Assembly (NCBI RefSeq): GCF_001661075.1
Contig: NZ_CP014870.1
Coordinates: forward strand, 4,050,501 to 4,114,500
Direction of reading: 5' to 3'
DNA from: Pseudomonas silesiensis
Lineage (GTDB): Bacteria; Pseudomonadota; Gammaproteobacteria; Pseudomonadales; Pseudomonadaceae
Length of the DNA stretch: 64,000 nucleotides
How positions within the stretch are numbered: the stretch's first letter is position 1; each line of letters begins with the position of its first letter. The notes beneath the pieces were generated by a model. That model made no database searches. It was not told the DNA's origin and saw only the letters and a program-made list of their open reading frames with translations. Below, one piece after another: positions 36,465 to 45,378 of the stretch. The translations under genes and the position numbers were made by a program.

Positions 36465-37370
36465 TCAGAGAACGATGTTGCGTTTGTGACCCCAGTCGCT
36501 CATTTTGTTGAACGCCTTCACTTCCCAATGCCGGTCGTCGATGACGACCCCGCCCCAACCCATTTCGAAGTTGAACCCCGAAGGGGTCTGGGCATAGAAA
36601 GAAAAGGTCCTGTCGTTCGGGTGATGACCGAGTTCGAGAATGATCGGGATGCCCGCCTTGATGCAGCGGTCGTAGGCCAGGCCGACGTCGTCCATGTTCT
36701 GCACCTGGACCATGAAGTGGTTGAGCACCTTGGGGCTGGGCGCCTGTGCCGTGGCGATGGAATGGTGACGGCCCGTTGCGGTGTGGAAGAACGTGGCGTC
36801 CACCACGATGCCCGGTTGCACTTCCTCACGGATGTAATCGCTGACTCGCAGCTTCAACACATCCTGGTAAAAGCTCACGGTTTGCGGCCCGTTCTTGGCG
36901 AACGGCAGGAGATGGCCGATGCCCAGATCGCCGGTGACAAAGCTGCCCTTGAGCACTTTCGAACGAAACGCGTCGTTCAGGCCTGCTTCGCTGTGGCCGA
37001 AGAAAAACTCGTGAGTGAAACCGTTCGGGTCCTCGACGCTGTACGCCTTCTCTACCTTGCGTCGCTGCAGCATCTCCCTGGACAGCACTTCGACCGGAAC
37101 CTCTTTTTCACGCAGCTCGCGGACATAACTCTCAAGTTCCTGTTCGCTGCGAAATTGCCAGCCCGCCACCAGGATGTCGTCGATCGGATTCTTTTCCAGG
37201 AAGAATCGCTGGGCGTATTCATCCATGCGCAAGGTCAACCCCTGCTCATCGCGATGGGCCACTTGCATGCCGATGATGTCGGTGGCCAGCCATTGCCACT
37301 TATCAAGGTCGCTTACACCGAATCCTGCGTAGGCCAACGAGTGAATTTCTGCCACTTGCCTGCACCTCAT
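36465..37370 (-). CDS. Extradiol ring-cleavage dioxygenase (HsaC/BphC type)
   Basis: Opens a catechol ring next to the hydroxyls with Fe(II) and O2. The 301-residue product has two VOC halves. The iron ligands fit His153 (IGHLLPF), His218 (LNHFMVQVQ) and Glu269 (FNFEMGWGG), and a catalytic His near 203 stands in TGRHHSIA. The start at 37370 is supported by the promoter at 37433-37449, which lies downstream of the longer alternative start at 37466. First gene of the long catabolic operon. Comparable enzymes cleave 2,3-dihydroxybiphenyl or steroid-derived catechols. Confidence 0.93.
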   Translation of the reverse strand: MRCRQVAEIHSLAYAGFGVSDLDKWQWLATDIIGMQVAHRDEQGLTLRMDEYAQRFFLEKNPIDDILVAGWQFRSEQELESYVRELREKEVPVEVLSREMLQRRKVEKAYSVEDPNGFTHEFFFGHSEAGLNDAFRSKVLKGSFVTGDLGIGHLLPFAKNGPQTVSFYQDVLKLRVSDYIREEVQPGIVVDATFFHTATGRHHSIATAQAPSPKVLNHFMVQVQNMDDVGLAYDRCIKAGIPIILELGHHPNDRTFSFYAQTPSGFNFEMGWGGVVIDDRHWEVKAFNKMSDWGHKRNIVL

Positions 37371-37377
37371 CTTGTTT

Positions 37378-37385
37378 TTGTTGTT
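37378..37385 (-). promoter_or_regulatory. Hfq/Crc-type CA motif before the extradiol dioxygenase gene
   Basis: On the minus strand AACAACAA, an exact AANAANAA match, 8 bases before the ATG and overlapping the place of the ribosome-binding site. Confidence 0.55.
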
Positions 37386-37432
37386 CTGCTCTTTCTTGTG
37401 ACGCTTTGAAGAACAGCTGTTAAAAGGACAAG

Positions 37433-37449
37433 AGCAAGCGCTGTGCCAG
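37433..37449 (-). promoter_or_regulatory. Sigma-54 (-24/-12) promoter of the meta-cleavage operon
   Basis: On the minus strand CTGGCACAGCGCTTGCT, with GG and GC 10 bases apart, almost the full consensus. Transcription would begin near 37422, about 50 bases before the dioxygenase ATG. It lies between the dioxygenase and the divergent sigma-54 activator gene. Confidence 0.85.
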
Positions 37450-37566
37450 CATTGAAACGCTGGCAAAACTAAATAAATTTCCTTTATTAATCATTGTCTT
37501 ATGAACAAAAGGCAGCAGGTTTCCAGCCACGATCCAGTGTTCGCTCAAAGCCAGGAAAATTTAAGA

Positions 37567-37587
37567 AAATTCGAAAACTGCGAATTT
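37567..37587. promoter_or_regulatory. Candidate enhancer (UAS) for the sigma-54 activator
   Basis: AAATTCG (37567-37573) and CGAATTT (37581-37587) are perfect inverted arms around a 7-base spacer. The site is about 120-150 bases upstream of the -24/-12 promoter, the usual distance for a XylR/DmpR-type activator. Confidence 0.5.
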
Positions 37588-37798
37588 CATTCAAGGATTT
37601 TCGTGAACGCGAGGCCGGGGAGAAATTTATCGGATTGCAGAGAATGGATAGCGTACCCAAGACACCCTGTGCTTCAGTGGGCGCAGCCAGTGAGGCGCTC
37701 ATGACATTTCTGGCACGCGTCTGGCATTGGGTAGTTGCTTCTGCTATTTGCTATTTTGCTGTTCGCCTTCAACAAGTAATAAAACATAGGCTCACTTG

Positions 37799-39655
37799 AT
37801 GACTTCTCTCCCCATCGATGACGACGCGCGCTCGCGGCAGTCGCGTAATCGCAATGGCATCAACATCATTACCGACCTGCGCTTCCCGGACATGCAGGAC
37901 CTGGTGGACCGGCTGTATTTCAACCCCAAGGAGGGGCTGATCTGGCTGGGCGACAAACGCATGATGCTGATGCATGTCGAGGCGTTCGGGGCGTTGCGTC
38001 AGGAGCTGCTGGAAAGCAACGGCGTGGAGTTCACCCGAGGCCTGTTGACCCGTGTCGGCTACATGACCGGCCAGCGTGATGCCGACCTGGCCATCCAGGC
38101 CCGCGGCACGGGTAATGAACTGGACATCGCCGCGGCCGGGGGGCAGTTGCACGCCTTGTCCGGCATCGTCGAAGTCGCACCGGTGTGCATCGAATTCGAT
38201 CATGCAAAGGGCTTCAAATACGGTGAGTTCACCTGGAAACGCTCGGTCGAAAGTGACGTGCATATCGCTGCCAACGGCGTCAGCACCGACCCTATCTGCT
38301 GGATGGAAGTGGGCTACAGCTCAGGGTTCATGAGCCGCCTGATGGGCCGTCGTTTATTGGCCCGGGAAACCCAATGCCAGGGCTGCGGGCATGATCTGTG
38401 TCGGGTGATCGTCAAGCCGGTCGAGGACTGGGACAACACCGAAGAAGACCTCAAATACTTTCAGCCACGGGTCACCGACCATCGCCGGACACAACCAGTC
38501 AAACCGGTTAAAAACACCCCCGCCAATACGGCGCCGTCGCCCTTCGGCCTGGTAGAAAGCCAACCCTCGGTGACCGAACTCGGCCGCCCGGTGGGCAGCT
38601 CCGCCGCCTACCACATCGCCATGCATAAAATCCTGCGGGTGGCAGGCACCAATGCCACGGTCCTGCTGCTGGGCGAGAGCGGCGTCGGCAAAACGATGTT
38701 CGCCCACGAGTTGCATGGCAACAGCCTGCGGGCCAACACGCCTTTCGTTGAAATCAACTGTGCCGCCATCCCCGAGCAACTGATCGAGTCAGAACTGTTC
38801 GGCGTGCAGCGCGGCGCCTATTCGGGCGCGACCGACCCGCGTCCGGGGCGATTTGAAATTGCCCATGGCGGCACGATCTTCCTCGACGAGGTGGCCACCT
38901 TGAGCATGACCGCCCAGGGCAAACTGCTGCGAGTGCTGCAAAGCGGTGATCTGGAGCGATTGGGCAGCAATAAAACGATCAAGGTCGACGTGCGGGTCAT
39001 CGCCGCGACCAACGAAGACCTCGCCCAGGCGGTCAAGGCCGGACGGTTTCGCAGTGACTTGTTCTATCGGCTGAACGTGTTTCCGATCACCATCGCCCCC
39101 TTGCGCGAACGCAAGGACGACTTGCCCCTGTTGCTCGACACGGTCATGCGCAAACTGTGCGCCCTGCACGGCCGTCACTTGACCGGTGTCGCGCCCCGAG
39201 CCTTGCAAGTCATTCTGGATTACCACTGGCCGGGCAATATCCGCGAGTTCGAGAACGTCATCGAGCGGGCCATCATCCTCTCGGACGACGGTGACATGCT
39301 GGATATTCGCCATCTCTCGGGCCTCGATGCCTTGGGCGGGCAGCTCGAGCGCATCGGTACCGTCAGCTGGGACAGCGGCCCGACCATTGGCATTCGCATG
39401 CCCCAGGTCGATGTTCCTGGCGTCGGGTTGGCGCAACAGGACAATGCGAGCCATGACCAACTGCTCGCGGTCGCACAACGCACGCTGCAACGCGGGCCCG
39501 TACGCCTGAGTCAGATCGAGGAGGTGTATATCGAAGTGGCCATGCAGCTCAGCGAAAATAACATCTCGCGCGCGGCCACCTTATTGGGGCTGAGCCGTGC
39601 GCAACTGGATTATCGACTGAAAAAAATGTCTTCGGACGAATCCGCCACCCAGTGA
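37799..39655 (+). CDS. XylR/DmpR-type sigma-54-dependent activator
   Basis: A 618-residue one-component activator. The N-terminal third is a XylR-N aromatic sensor followed by a V4R domain with the zinc-type cysteines in [14 protein letters not shown] near residue 200. The AAA+ domain starts near 260, with Walker [17 protein letters not shown], the sigma-54 contact loop RGAYSGATD (usual form GAFTGA) and Walker [13 protein letters not shown]. The end is a Fis-type helix-turn-helix ([23 protein letters not shown], in part: [17 protein letters not shown]). It is divergent from the meta-cleavage operon, whose promoter it should activate when it binds an aromatic effector. The ATG at 37799 follows an in-frame TTG. 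Confidence 0.94.
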   Translation: MTSLPIDDDARSRQSRNRNGINIITDLRFPDMQDLVDRLYFNPKEGLIWLGDKRMMLMHVEAFGALRQELLESNGVEFTRGLLTRVGYMTGQRDADLAIQARGTGNELDIAAAGGQLHALSGIVEVAPVCIEFDHAKGFKYGEFTWKRSVESDVHIAANGVSTDPICWMEVGYSSGFMSRLMGRRLLARETQCQGCGHDLCRVIVKPVEDWDNTEEDLKYFQPRVTDHRRTQPVKPVKNTPANTAPSPFGLVESQPSVTELGRPVGSSAAYHIAMHKILRVAGTNATVLLLGESGVGKTMFAHELHGNSLRANTPFVEINCAAIPEQLIESELFGVQRGAYSGATDPRPGRFEIAHGGTIFLDEVATLSMTAQGKLLRVLQSGDLERLGSNKTIKVDVRVIAATNEDLAQAVKAGRFRSDLFYRLNVFPITIAPLRERKDDLPLLLDTVMRKLCALHGRHLTGVAPRALQVILDYHWPGNIREFENVIERAIILSDDGDMLDIRHLSGLDALGGQLERIGTVSWDSGPTIGIRMPQVDVPGVGLAQQDNASHDQLLAVAQRTLQRGPVRLSQIEEVYIEVAMQLSENNISRAATLLGLSRAQLDYRLKKMSSDESATQ

Positions 39656-39701
39656 ACGTCATAGAGACAATCATCGGGCAATGGCGGATTTCAAGAGAGG
39701 G

Positions 39702-39729
39702 CCGGGATCGCCTCAGCGGCGGTTCCCGG
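39702..39729. terminator. Possible shared terminator hairpin between convergent genes
   Basis: CCGGGA (39702-39707) pairs with TCCCGG (39724-39729), and CGCC with GGCG inside. It lies between the activator gene and the convergent cysteine-hydrolase gene. There is no T-run, so termination is uncertain. Confidence 0.35.
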
Positions 39730-39742
39730 TGAGCGTTGGCGA

Positions 39743-40321
39743 TCAGTCGAAAGCGACTGCCGAGTCAATGCTGGTGCAAAAGCGCGCGATACTGGCCATG
39801 GAGTTTTCATGCTCTTGCGCCGATGGCGATGCGCAACAGTCTTCCAATACCAGCACCTCGAAATCCCGATCGTGGGCATCGCGTACCGTGGCCTGGACCA
39901 CCGCCTGAGTACTGACACCGCTGCAGTAGATGCGCTCGATGCCTTCGCGACGCAACAGCACTTCAAGGGAGGTGCCATAGAAGGGTGAAACCCGGTGCTT
40001 GACGATGTTCCATTCGTTCGCCAAGGGTGCCAGCTCATCGTGCACCGCCCCGCCCCAGGCGTCCTTTTTCAAAATGCCGTTCCTGGCGATGGCGCCGAAC
40101 ACCTGGGAGGCGGGATTGGCTTCGCGATGGTCGTCGGAAAACGCTACCCGCACAAACGCCACCGCAATGCCTTTGCTGCGCGCTTTGGCAATCGCCGCTG
40201 CCGTGCGGGCGATCAATTCGCGGCTGCGTACCTGCTCGCCCAGGGGCCCCTTGCCACTGGCCCCGTCCGGGTGAACCAGGTCGTTTTGCATGTCGAGAAC
40301 CAGATAAATACTTTTCATCAT
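39743..40321 (-). CDS. Isochorismatase/cysteine hydrolase-fold protein without the usual Cys
   Basis: A 192-residue protein of the isochorismatase-like hydrolase family. The Asp (YLVLDMQNDLV) and Lys (IVKHRVSPFYGTSLEVLLR) of the catalytic triad are present, but the place of the nucleophilic Cys in the motif GVATNVCVEST is Val here (GVSTQAVVQATVRDA). Cys residues follow later in LEDCCASP. Subfamilies that lack this Cys exist, including true isochorismatases. The gene lies 19 bases after the SDR gene in a three-gene operon. It could hydrolyse an amide or vinyl ether, or do neither. Confidence 0.85.
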   Translation of the reverse strand: MMKSIYLVLDMQNDLVHPDGASGKGPLGEQVRSRELIARTAAAIAKARSKGIAVAFVRVAFSDDHREANPASQVFGAIARNGILKKDAWGGAVHDELAPLANEWNIVKHRVSPFYGTSLEVLLRREGIERIYCSGVSTQAVVQATVRDAHDRDFEVLVLEDCCASPSAQEHENSMASIARFCTSIDSAVAFD

Positions 40322-40340
40322 GCTTTTCCCTTGGTTTGAA

Positions 40341-41072
40341 TCAGTCGCACCACAGTGCACCGTTGATATCGAGGATTTCCCCGCTGATAAATCCTGCTTT
40401 GTCAGACAGCATGAAGCTGACGGCCGACGCCACTTCTTCGGCTCGGCCCATGCGTCCCAACGGGATCAGCGCGCGCAGATTGTCCGGGAAGGACGTGGTC
40501 ATTTCAGTGGCGATCGGGCCTGGGGCCACGGCGTTGACCCGCACCCCGGCGCTGGCCAATTCCTTGGCCAGGAACAGGGTCATGGTGTGAACCGCCGACT
40601 TGGACATGCCGTAAGCGACGCCACCGGCTCGCGCCTGTTCATTGGCATCCAGCCAAGGGCGGGCGTTGCCACCGTTCTTGCCGACCACTGAACCGATGTT
40701 GACGATGCTGCCCCGCTTGCGCTCGGCCATCAGTTGGCCAATCAGCTGACAAGGAATCAGCGTGCCCTGCACGTTGACCCGCATCACCCGTTCGAACTCC
40801 GAGACCTTGAGTTCCAGCGCGCTCCCCGTGGACAAGACTCCCGCGACGTTGACCAAGGCAGTGATAGGCCCCATGTCATCTTCGATCTGCTCGACCACAT
40901 CGCGCACGGCGATGCGCGAAGCCACATCGCAGGAATAGAAACGCATGTTCGGGCCCAGCACCTGAGGCTCGGCCAGGTCCAGTGCCGCAACCCGATAGCC
41001 TTCACTGCCCAGCAGCTTGCACACCGCACTGCCAATGGCACCACCGGCCCCGGTCACTACAGCGACGTTCAT
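40341..41072 (-). CDS. Short-chain dehydrogenase/reductase
   Basis: A 243-residue NAD(P)-dependent oxidoreductase. The cofactor motif VVTGAGGAIGSAVCKLLG opens the protein, NVAG follows near residue 88, and the catalytic Ser and YxxxK are in NIGSVVGKNGG and GVAYGMSKSAVHTM. The end LSDKAGFISGEILDINGALW is typical of the classical SDRs. It overlaps the FAD dehydrogenase gene by 4 bases, so the two probably act in sequence on the same ring alcohol or ketone. Confidence 0.92.
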   Translation of the reverse strand: MNVAVVTGAGGAIGSAVCKLLGSEGYRVAALDLAEPQVLGPNMRFYSCDVASRIAVRDVVEQIEDDMGPITALVNVAGVLSTGSALELKVSEFERVMRVNVQGTLIPCQLIGQLMAERKRGSIVNIGSVVGKNGGNARPWLDANEQARAGGVAYGMSKSAVHTMTLFLAKELASAGVRVNAVAPGPIATEMTTSFPDNLRALIPLGRMGRAEEVASAVSFMLSDKAGFISGEILDINGALWCD

Positions 41073-42523
41073 TGCGCACCCCGCTGCTGCATCGCGGCCT
41101 GGCCCGCCAGGCGGCCGAACACCAGGCCCTTGAGGACTGAAGTGCCGCCGGCGTAGTTGCCGAAATACAAGCCCACGGTTTCACCGGCGGCATAAAGGTT
41201 GCCAATCGGTTGACCGTCGGCGTTGATCACCTGCGCGCGCTCATCCACCTTGAGGCCACCGAAGGTGAAGACGTTGGCGGAAATGATCGGGTAAGCGAAA
41301 AACGGGCCGGTATCCAACGGCAGTGCCCAGTTGCTTTTCGGCGGCTGCAGGCCCTCGGTGGCCACGCCATCGAGCTGCAAAGGCTTGTAATCGCCCGGGA
41401 CACAGGCGGCGTTATAGCGGCTCACGGTGTCTTGCAAAGTGCTTGGGCAAACACCCAGTTTCGCGGCCAACCCGGCCAGGGTCGCCCCTTCGATCGCGGC
41501 CTGATCGGTACGGATCGCCAGGCGGTAGTTGGGGACGTCCTTGACCTTCTGATCGAGAATGACCCAGGCAATGCCCTCATCCTGCTGATAGATCTGCCGT
41601 GTCACCCGTTCGTACCAGGCATCCACCGTACCCGGTGCTTCGTCGGTGAAGCGCAACCCCTGCTTGTTGATCAGGATGCCATAGGGGAAAACGAAAATGG
41701 ACGGCTCGGAGATGCCCGAGCGCGGGTCCACGGGTTCGGCGTGATAGCTGCCGTAATCGCCACTGGCCGCGGCGCCGACGTCCAGCGCCATCTGGATGCC
41801 TTCACCCCGGTTGTAATAGGCGCCTTTGCACACCGGACGCAAATACACCGAACGCGGCCCCAGGTAGCGGCTGAGCATTTCGGTATTGCCTTCGAAGCCA
41901 CCGCTGGCCAACACCACGGCACCGCGAAAAACCAGATCGCCCTGCAGACGTGACAGGGCCCGGATGCCGAGGACCTTCGCATAGCCTTCGGTCAATAATT
42001 CACGCCCGGACGTTTCATAGAAAAACTCGGCGCCCAGGGCCTCGGCTTTCGCCGCCAGGGCTTCGACGATGGCCTCGCCGCCGCCGACCGGCAGCAACCG
42101 TGGCTGGGTGCTGGTCAGGAATTGGGTCGGCAGGAAATCGAACTTCACACCGTGGCGTTTCAACCATTCAATGGTGCCTGGCACCTGTTCGGCAAAGGTG
42201 CCGATCACACTGGCGTCCACTGAACCCAGCGCGCGGGTTTGTGCCGACCAGTCAGCGCGATCGGCGAGGGTTTCGGCGACAAAATCCGGGTCCTGGTAAT
42301 AGCCGGAATGCTCGGCCAGGAACCCGTCGAAATCGTCGGTCACCTCGGTATGGCTCTTCATACGCAGATAGGCCTCGGTGAAGCGGCTCTGCCCGCCCCG
42401 CTCTTCGCGACTGGCCCGTTCCAGCACGGCCACGCGCAGGCCGCGTTCGGCGCCTGCCACTGCCGCCGACAGACCGGCGACACCGCAGCCCACCACAATC
42501 AGATCGAAGTTTAATTCAGCCAT
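41069..42523 (-). CDS. FAD-dependent dehydrogenase, ketosteroid dehydrogenase/TcuA-like
   Basis: A 484-residue flavoprotein of the fumarate reductase/3-ketosteroid dehydrogenase superfamily. FAD motifs are LIVVGCGVAGLSAAVAGAERG at the start, RASREERGGQSRFTEAYLRM near 35 and the C-terminal IGNLYAAGETVGLYFGNYAGG with GTSVLKGLVFGR. It is similar in build to the protein at 20402-21871. First gene of an operon with an SDR and a cysteine-hydrolase-fold protein, divergent from a LysR gene. A desaturation of a cyclic ketone or acid on the way to an aromatic ring is the most natural guess. Confidence 0.87.
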   Translation of the reverse strand: MAELNFDLIVVGCGVAGLSAAVAGAERGLRVAVLERASREERGGQSRFTEAYLRMKSHTEVTDDFDGFLAEHSGYYQDPDFVAETLADRADWSAQTRALGSVDASVIGTFAEQVPGTIEWLKRHGVKFDFLPTQFLTSTQPRLLPVGGGEAIVEALAAKAEALGAEFFYETSGRELLTEGYAKVLGIRALSRLQGDLVFRGAVVLASGGFEGNTEMLSRYLGPRSVYLRPVCKGAYYNRGEGIQMALDVGAAASGDYGSYHAEPVDPRSGISEPSIFVFPYGILINKQGLRFTDEAPGTVDAWYERVTRQIYQQDEGIAWVILDQKVKDVPNYRLAIRTDQAAIEGATLAGLAAKLGVCPSTLQDTVSRYNAACVPGDYKPLQLDGVATEGLQPPKSNWALPLDTGPFFAYPIISANVFTFGGLKVDERAQVINADGQPIGNLYAAGETVGLYFGNYAGGTSVLKGLVFGRLAGQAAMQQRGAQ

Positions 42524-42620
42524 GGGTAGTTCCTCTCTTGGTGGCTGGTACTATAGAAATCGCTGCCCCTGGATTCGAGCCTGACGCGGCTAATGGGCTA
42601 TTAGAAAAAGGTGAAAACCG

Positions 42621-43571
42621 ATGGACAGACTCTGGGCAATGCAGGTGTTCGTGCGCGTGGTGGAATGCGGCAGTTTCAGCCGCGCCGCCGAGTCGCTGGA
42701 CATCGCCAATGCCACCGTGACCTCCAGCGTGCGCAAGCTGGAAGACTACCTGGGGGTGACCTTGTTATCGCGCAACACTCGCTCGTTGCGCTTGACCGAC
42801 GACGGCGAAGGTTATTTCGAGCAGTGCAACCAGGTGCTGCAGCTGGTCGCCGATATGGAAGCCCGGGTTCGTCAGAAGAAAGGTGAGATCAGCGGACAGT
42901 TATGCATCGAGTCCCCGGCGGCATTCGCCCGTGCGTTGCTGTGCCCGGCGCTACCGGCCTTCACGGCGCAGCACCCCGGCTTGTCCGTGGCGTTGCGCCA
43001 GACCGACCATGCCGAAGACCTGATTGCCACGGGCACCGACGTGGCGATCCGCATCGACTCGGTCAACGACGCCGACCTGGTCGCCCGTCCGCTGTATCAA
43101 GCGCACTACGTGGCTTGCGCTGCACCCGGGTTGCTCAAACGGATCGGCACGCCCGAACAGCCGCAGGATCTGCAGCCCAAGCACTGCCTGGGGATTTTCG
43201 GCGCCGGTCGCTACACCGTATCGGACTGGACATTTACCCTTGAGGACGAGCAACACCAACTGACGCCCCGTGGCGACCTGCACTTCAACAGCACCGACGC
43301 GCTGATCCAGGCCGCCCTGGCCGAGCAAGGCGTCATCTATGTCCTGGACGTGTTCGTCAACGGGCTGATCCGCAGCGGCGAACTGGTGGAATTGTTTCCC
43401 CACTGGAGCACCGGCAGCCGCAGCTTTTACACGGTGACGCCCAAAGCGCGTTTCATTGCGCCGCGCACCCGTGCGTTCATCGATTTCATCCTCGCCACCC
43501 TGGATGCCCAGCGCCGCCCAGCTTCGGGCGCGAGCATCGCGGTAAGGCAAGGACGACGCGGGCTGGTCTAG
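42621..43571 (+). CDS. LysR-type transcriptional regulator
   Basis: A 316-residue regulator. The N-terminal winged helix is MDRLWAMQVFVRVVECGSFSRAAESLDIANATVTSSVRKLE, quoted in part as SFSRAAESLDIANATVTSSV, and the effector domain follows from residue 90. It is of the CrgA-like branch that opens with MDRLxxMxxFVxVVExGSF. It is transcribed away from the FAD dehydrogenase gene with 97 bases between the starts, the usual place for control of that operon. Confidence 0.92.
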   Translation: MDRLWAMQVFVRVVECGSFSRAAESLDIANATVTSSVRKLEDYLGVTLLSRNTRSLRLTDDGEGYFEQCNQVLQLVADMEARVRQKKGEISGQLCIESPAAFARALLCPALPAFTAQHPGLSVALRQTDHAEDLIATGTDVAIRIDSVNDADLVARPLYQAHYVACAAPGLLKRIGTPEQPQDLQPKHCLGIFGAGRYTVSDWTFTLEDEQHQLTPRGDLHFNSTDALIQAALAEQGVIYVLDVFVNGLIRSGELVELFPHWSTGSRSFYTVTPKARFIAPRTRAFIDFILATLDAQRRPASGASIAVRQGRRGLV

Positions 43572-43588
43572 GGATCTGGTAACGCCTG

Positions 43589-43619
43589 AAAAATGCCAGC
43601 CACTTGCGTGGACTGGCAT
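43589..43619 (-). terminator. Terminator of the ETF operon
   Basis: On the minus strand ATGCCAG and CTGGCAT pair with an inner CCAC/GTGG stem and a short loop, followed by five T (43593-43589). It lies 13 bases after the ETF alpha stop, between that gene and the convergent LysR gene. Confidence 0.7.
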
Positions 43620-43631
43620 GTGCCCGGGGAT

Positions 43632-44591
43632 CTATCGCAACTTCTCAAGTAACGCAGGCAGCAGCGTTTCCCAAGGGGCGACGATGCCCAGGCTTGCGAC
43701 CTTGAAAATGTCCGCTTCGGGATCCTTGTTTATCGCCACGATACAGCTGTCCAGGCTGACCCCGGCCAGATGCTGCAGGGTGCCGGAAATACCCACCGCC
43801 AGGTAGATCTGCGGGCTGACGAACTTGCCGGAGACACCCACCTGACGCAGCACGGGCACCATGCCCGCATCCACCGCAGGCAGACTGCCGCCCAGTGTTC
43901 CACCCAGGCTCAACGCCAGTTCCTCAAGCAACGCAAAGCCTTGTTCATTGACCCCTCTTCCACCGGACACCACCAGCCTGGCGCCCTCCAGAGGTGGCAG
44001 GTGTTGGCCGCTTTCACGTTTATCCAGGGTCAGCGCCCCGGGCAGGACACCGTGCAGTTCGATGGTGAACACATCGGCGTCGGCTTGCGCATTCAACAGC
44101 GCACGACCTGCGCGTAAACAGGCGAAGGCTGGCCCCCGGGTGATCGCCAGGCAGAGGCGCATGCGCCCACCCCATGCCGCACGTTCAGCCAGCAGCGTAT
44201 CGCCGTCAAACCGCAGCGCCAGGCAGCGCCCCAACGCCTGACCATCAAGACCATCGGCCAACAGCGCCGCCAGCTCTTCGCCTTGCGGGCCGGGTGGCAG
44301 CAACACCAACGGCACGTCGCCGCCCAACCGCGGAATCGCCCTCAGCGCTTCGCCCACCGCCGCGACCTGCACCTGGGGCTCGTCACATTCACCTAAAGCC
44401 CCATGCACGGACTGGTACACCTGTCGTGCCCCGGCCCGCATCGCCCACTCGGCATCCTGGGCACTGGGCTGGCTGCCGATCAGCACCGCCGCGAAGCCCT
44501 CCGCGCCACTGACCTGTTGCGCTGCACCCAGCGCCGCTTCCAGCGCCTGGGCGCCCCAGGCTTGAGGAATGACCGTCAGAACTCTACTCAT
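43632..44591 (-). CDS. Electron transfer flavoprotein, alpha subunit
   Basis: A 319-residue EtfA/FixB homologue. The FAD-binding C-terminal domain is well kept: VSGGRGVNEQGFALLEELA near 200, VGVSGKFVSPQIYLAVGISG near 255, and VAINKDPEADIFKVASLGIV near 285. The ATG at 44591 overlaps the beta subunit stop by 4 bases. The N-terminal half is rather divergent from housekeeping ETF, which suggests a dedicated partner. It would accept electrons from the flavoprotein encoded upstream and pass them to an ETF-quinone oxidoreductase elsewhere. Confidence 0.9.
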   Translation of the reverse strand: MSRVLTVIPQAWGAQALEAALGAAQQVSGAEGFAAVLIGSQPSAQDAEWAMRAGARQVYQSVHGALGECDEPQVQVAAVGEALRAIPRLGGDVPLVLLPPGPQGEELAALLADGLDGQALGRCLALRFDGDTLLAERAAWGGRMRLCLAITRGPAFACLRAGRALLNAQADADVFTIELHGVLPGALTLDKRESGQHLPPLEGARLVVSGGRGVNEQGFALLEELALSLGGTLGGSLPAVDAGMVPVLRQVGVSGKFVSPQIYLAVGISGTLQHLAGVSLDSCIVAINKDPEADIFKVASLGIVAPWETLLPALLEKLR

Positions 44592-45376
44592 GGCTTGACC
44601 CCTTGCTCTTTTAACCAGCCGACCAACGCGTTGGCCTGTTCTGCGACGTCCCCGTCCAACAACCGACATTGCCCCAGGCGAGGGATCACCGGCGCGGCGT
44701 CTAGCTGTGCCAAGGTCATCCCGGCCCGCACAGGGGCCGACGCAACGACATGGGCAAAGGTCATGCGCTTGGCCTGCATGACGTTTTTCATCAGGGGGTG
44801 GCGCAGCTTGTTGCGCCGATCATTGGTCACACTCGCCAACAAGGGCTGATCGACCCGCAGCCACTCTTCACAGGTGCCGCGCTCGCGCATCAGCCACAGG
44901 TGCTCGCCTTGCCATTGGCCAGACTGAGCCATGGCAAACTGCGGCCTGCCGAGACGGCGTGCGAGCAATACCGCGATACTGCCTTCATCCAGATCGCCCA
45001 TTTCACGCCCCGCCAGCACCAGTTCGTGCCCGGCATAATCGCGCGCAATCAGCCCGGCCATCTGCGTGGCTGTCTGGCGGGCGTCCCACAACTGGCAGGG
45101 TTGCAGCGCCAGGCATTGCAATGAATCGGGACGAAAAGCCGCGACACTGCGCATCAGGTTTTCACTGTTGGCGCCGTCCAGCAGCAACACATCGATCTGG
45201 GTCGTGGCGCTCGCATCACGCAGTTTCAGCGCGACTTCCAGCGCGGCCTCGTCGAACGGGCTGAGTACACGCCGGGGCGATCCTTGCTCATCGATCGTCC
45301 CCTGGCTGTTCAAACTGATGGGGTGCAACGGGAAGCGGATATCCGCGACGCCCGCCAACAGCACAAGAATCTTCAT
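44588..45376 (-). CDS. Electron transfer flavoprotein, beta subunit
   Basis: A 262-residue EtfB/FixA homologue. The family pattern is seen in SPFDEAALEVALKLRD, GREMGDLDEGSIAVLLARRLGRPQFA, quoted as GSIAVLLARRLGRPQ, and the partner-recognition stretch RNKLRHPLMKNVMQAKRM. It lies 2 bases after the FAD dehydrogenase gene and overlaps the alpha gene, so the ETF is made together with that enzyme. Confidence 0.9.
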   Translation of the reverse strand: MKILVLLAGVADIRFPLHPISLNSQGTIDEQGSPRRVLSPFDEAALEVALKLRDASATTQIDVLLLDGANSENLMRSVAAFRPDSLQCLALQPCQLWDARQTATQMAGLIARDYAGHELVLAGREMGDLDEGSIAVLLARRLGRPQFAMAQSGQWQGEHLWLMRERGTCEEWLRVDQPLLASVTNDRRNKLRHPLMKNVMQAKRMTFAHVVASAPVRAGMTLAQLDAAPVIPRLGQCRLLDGDVAEQANALVGWLKEQGVKP

Positions 45377-45378
45377 GG

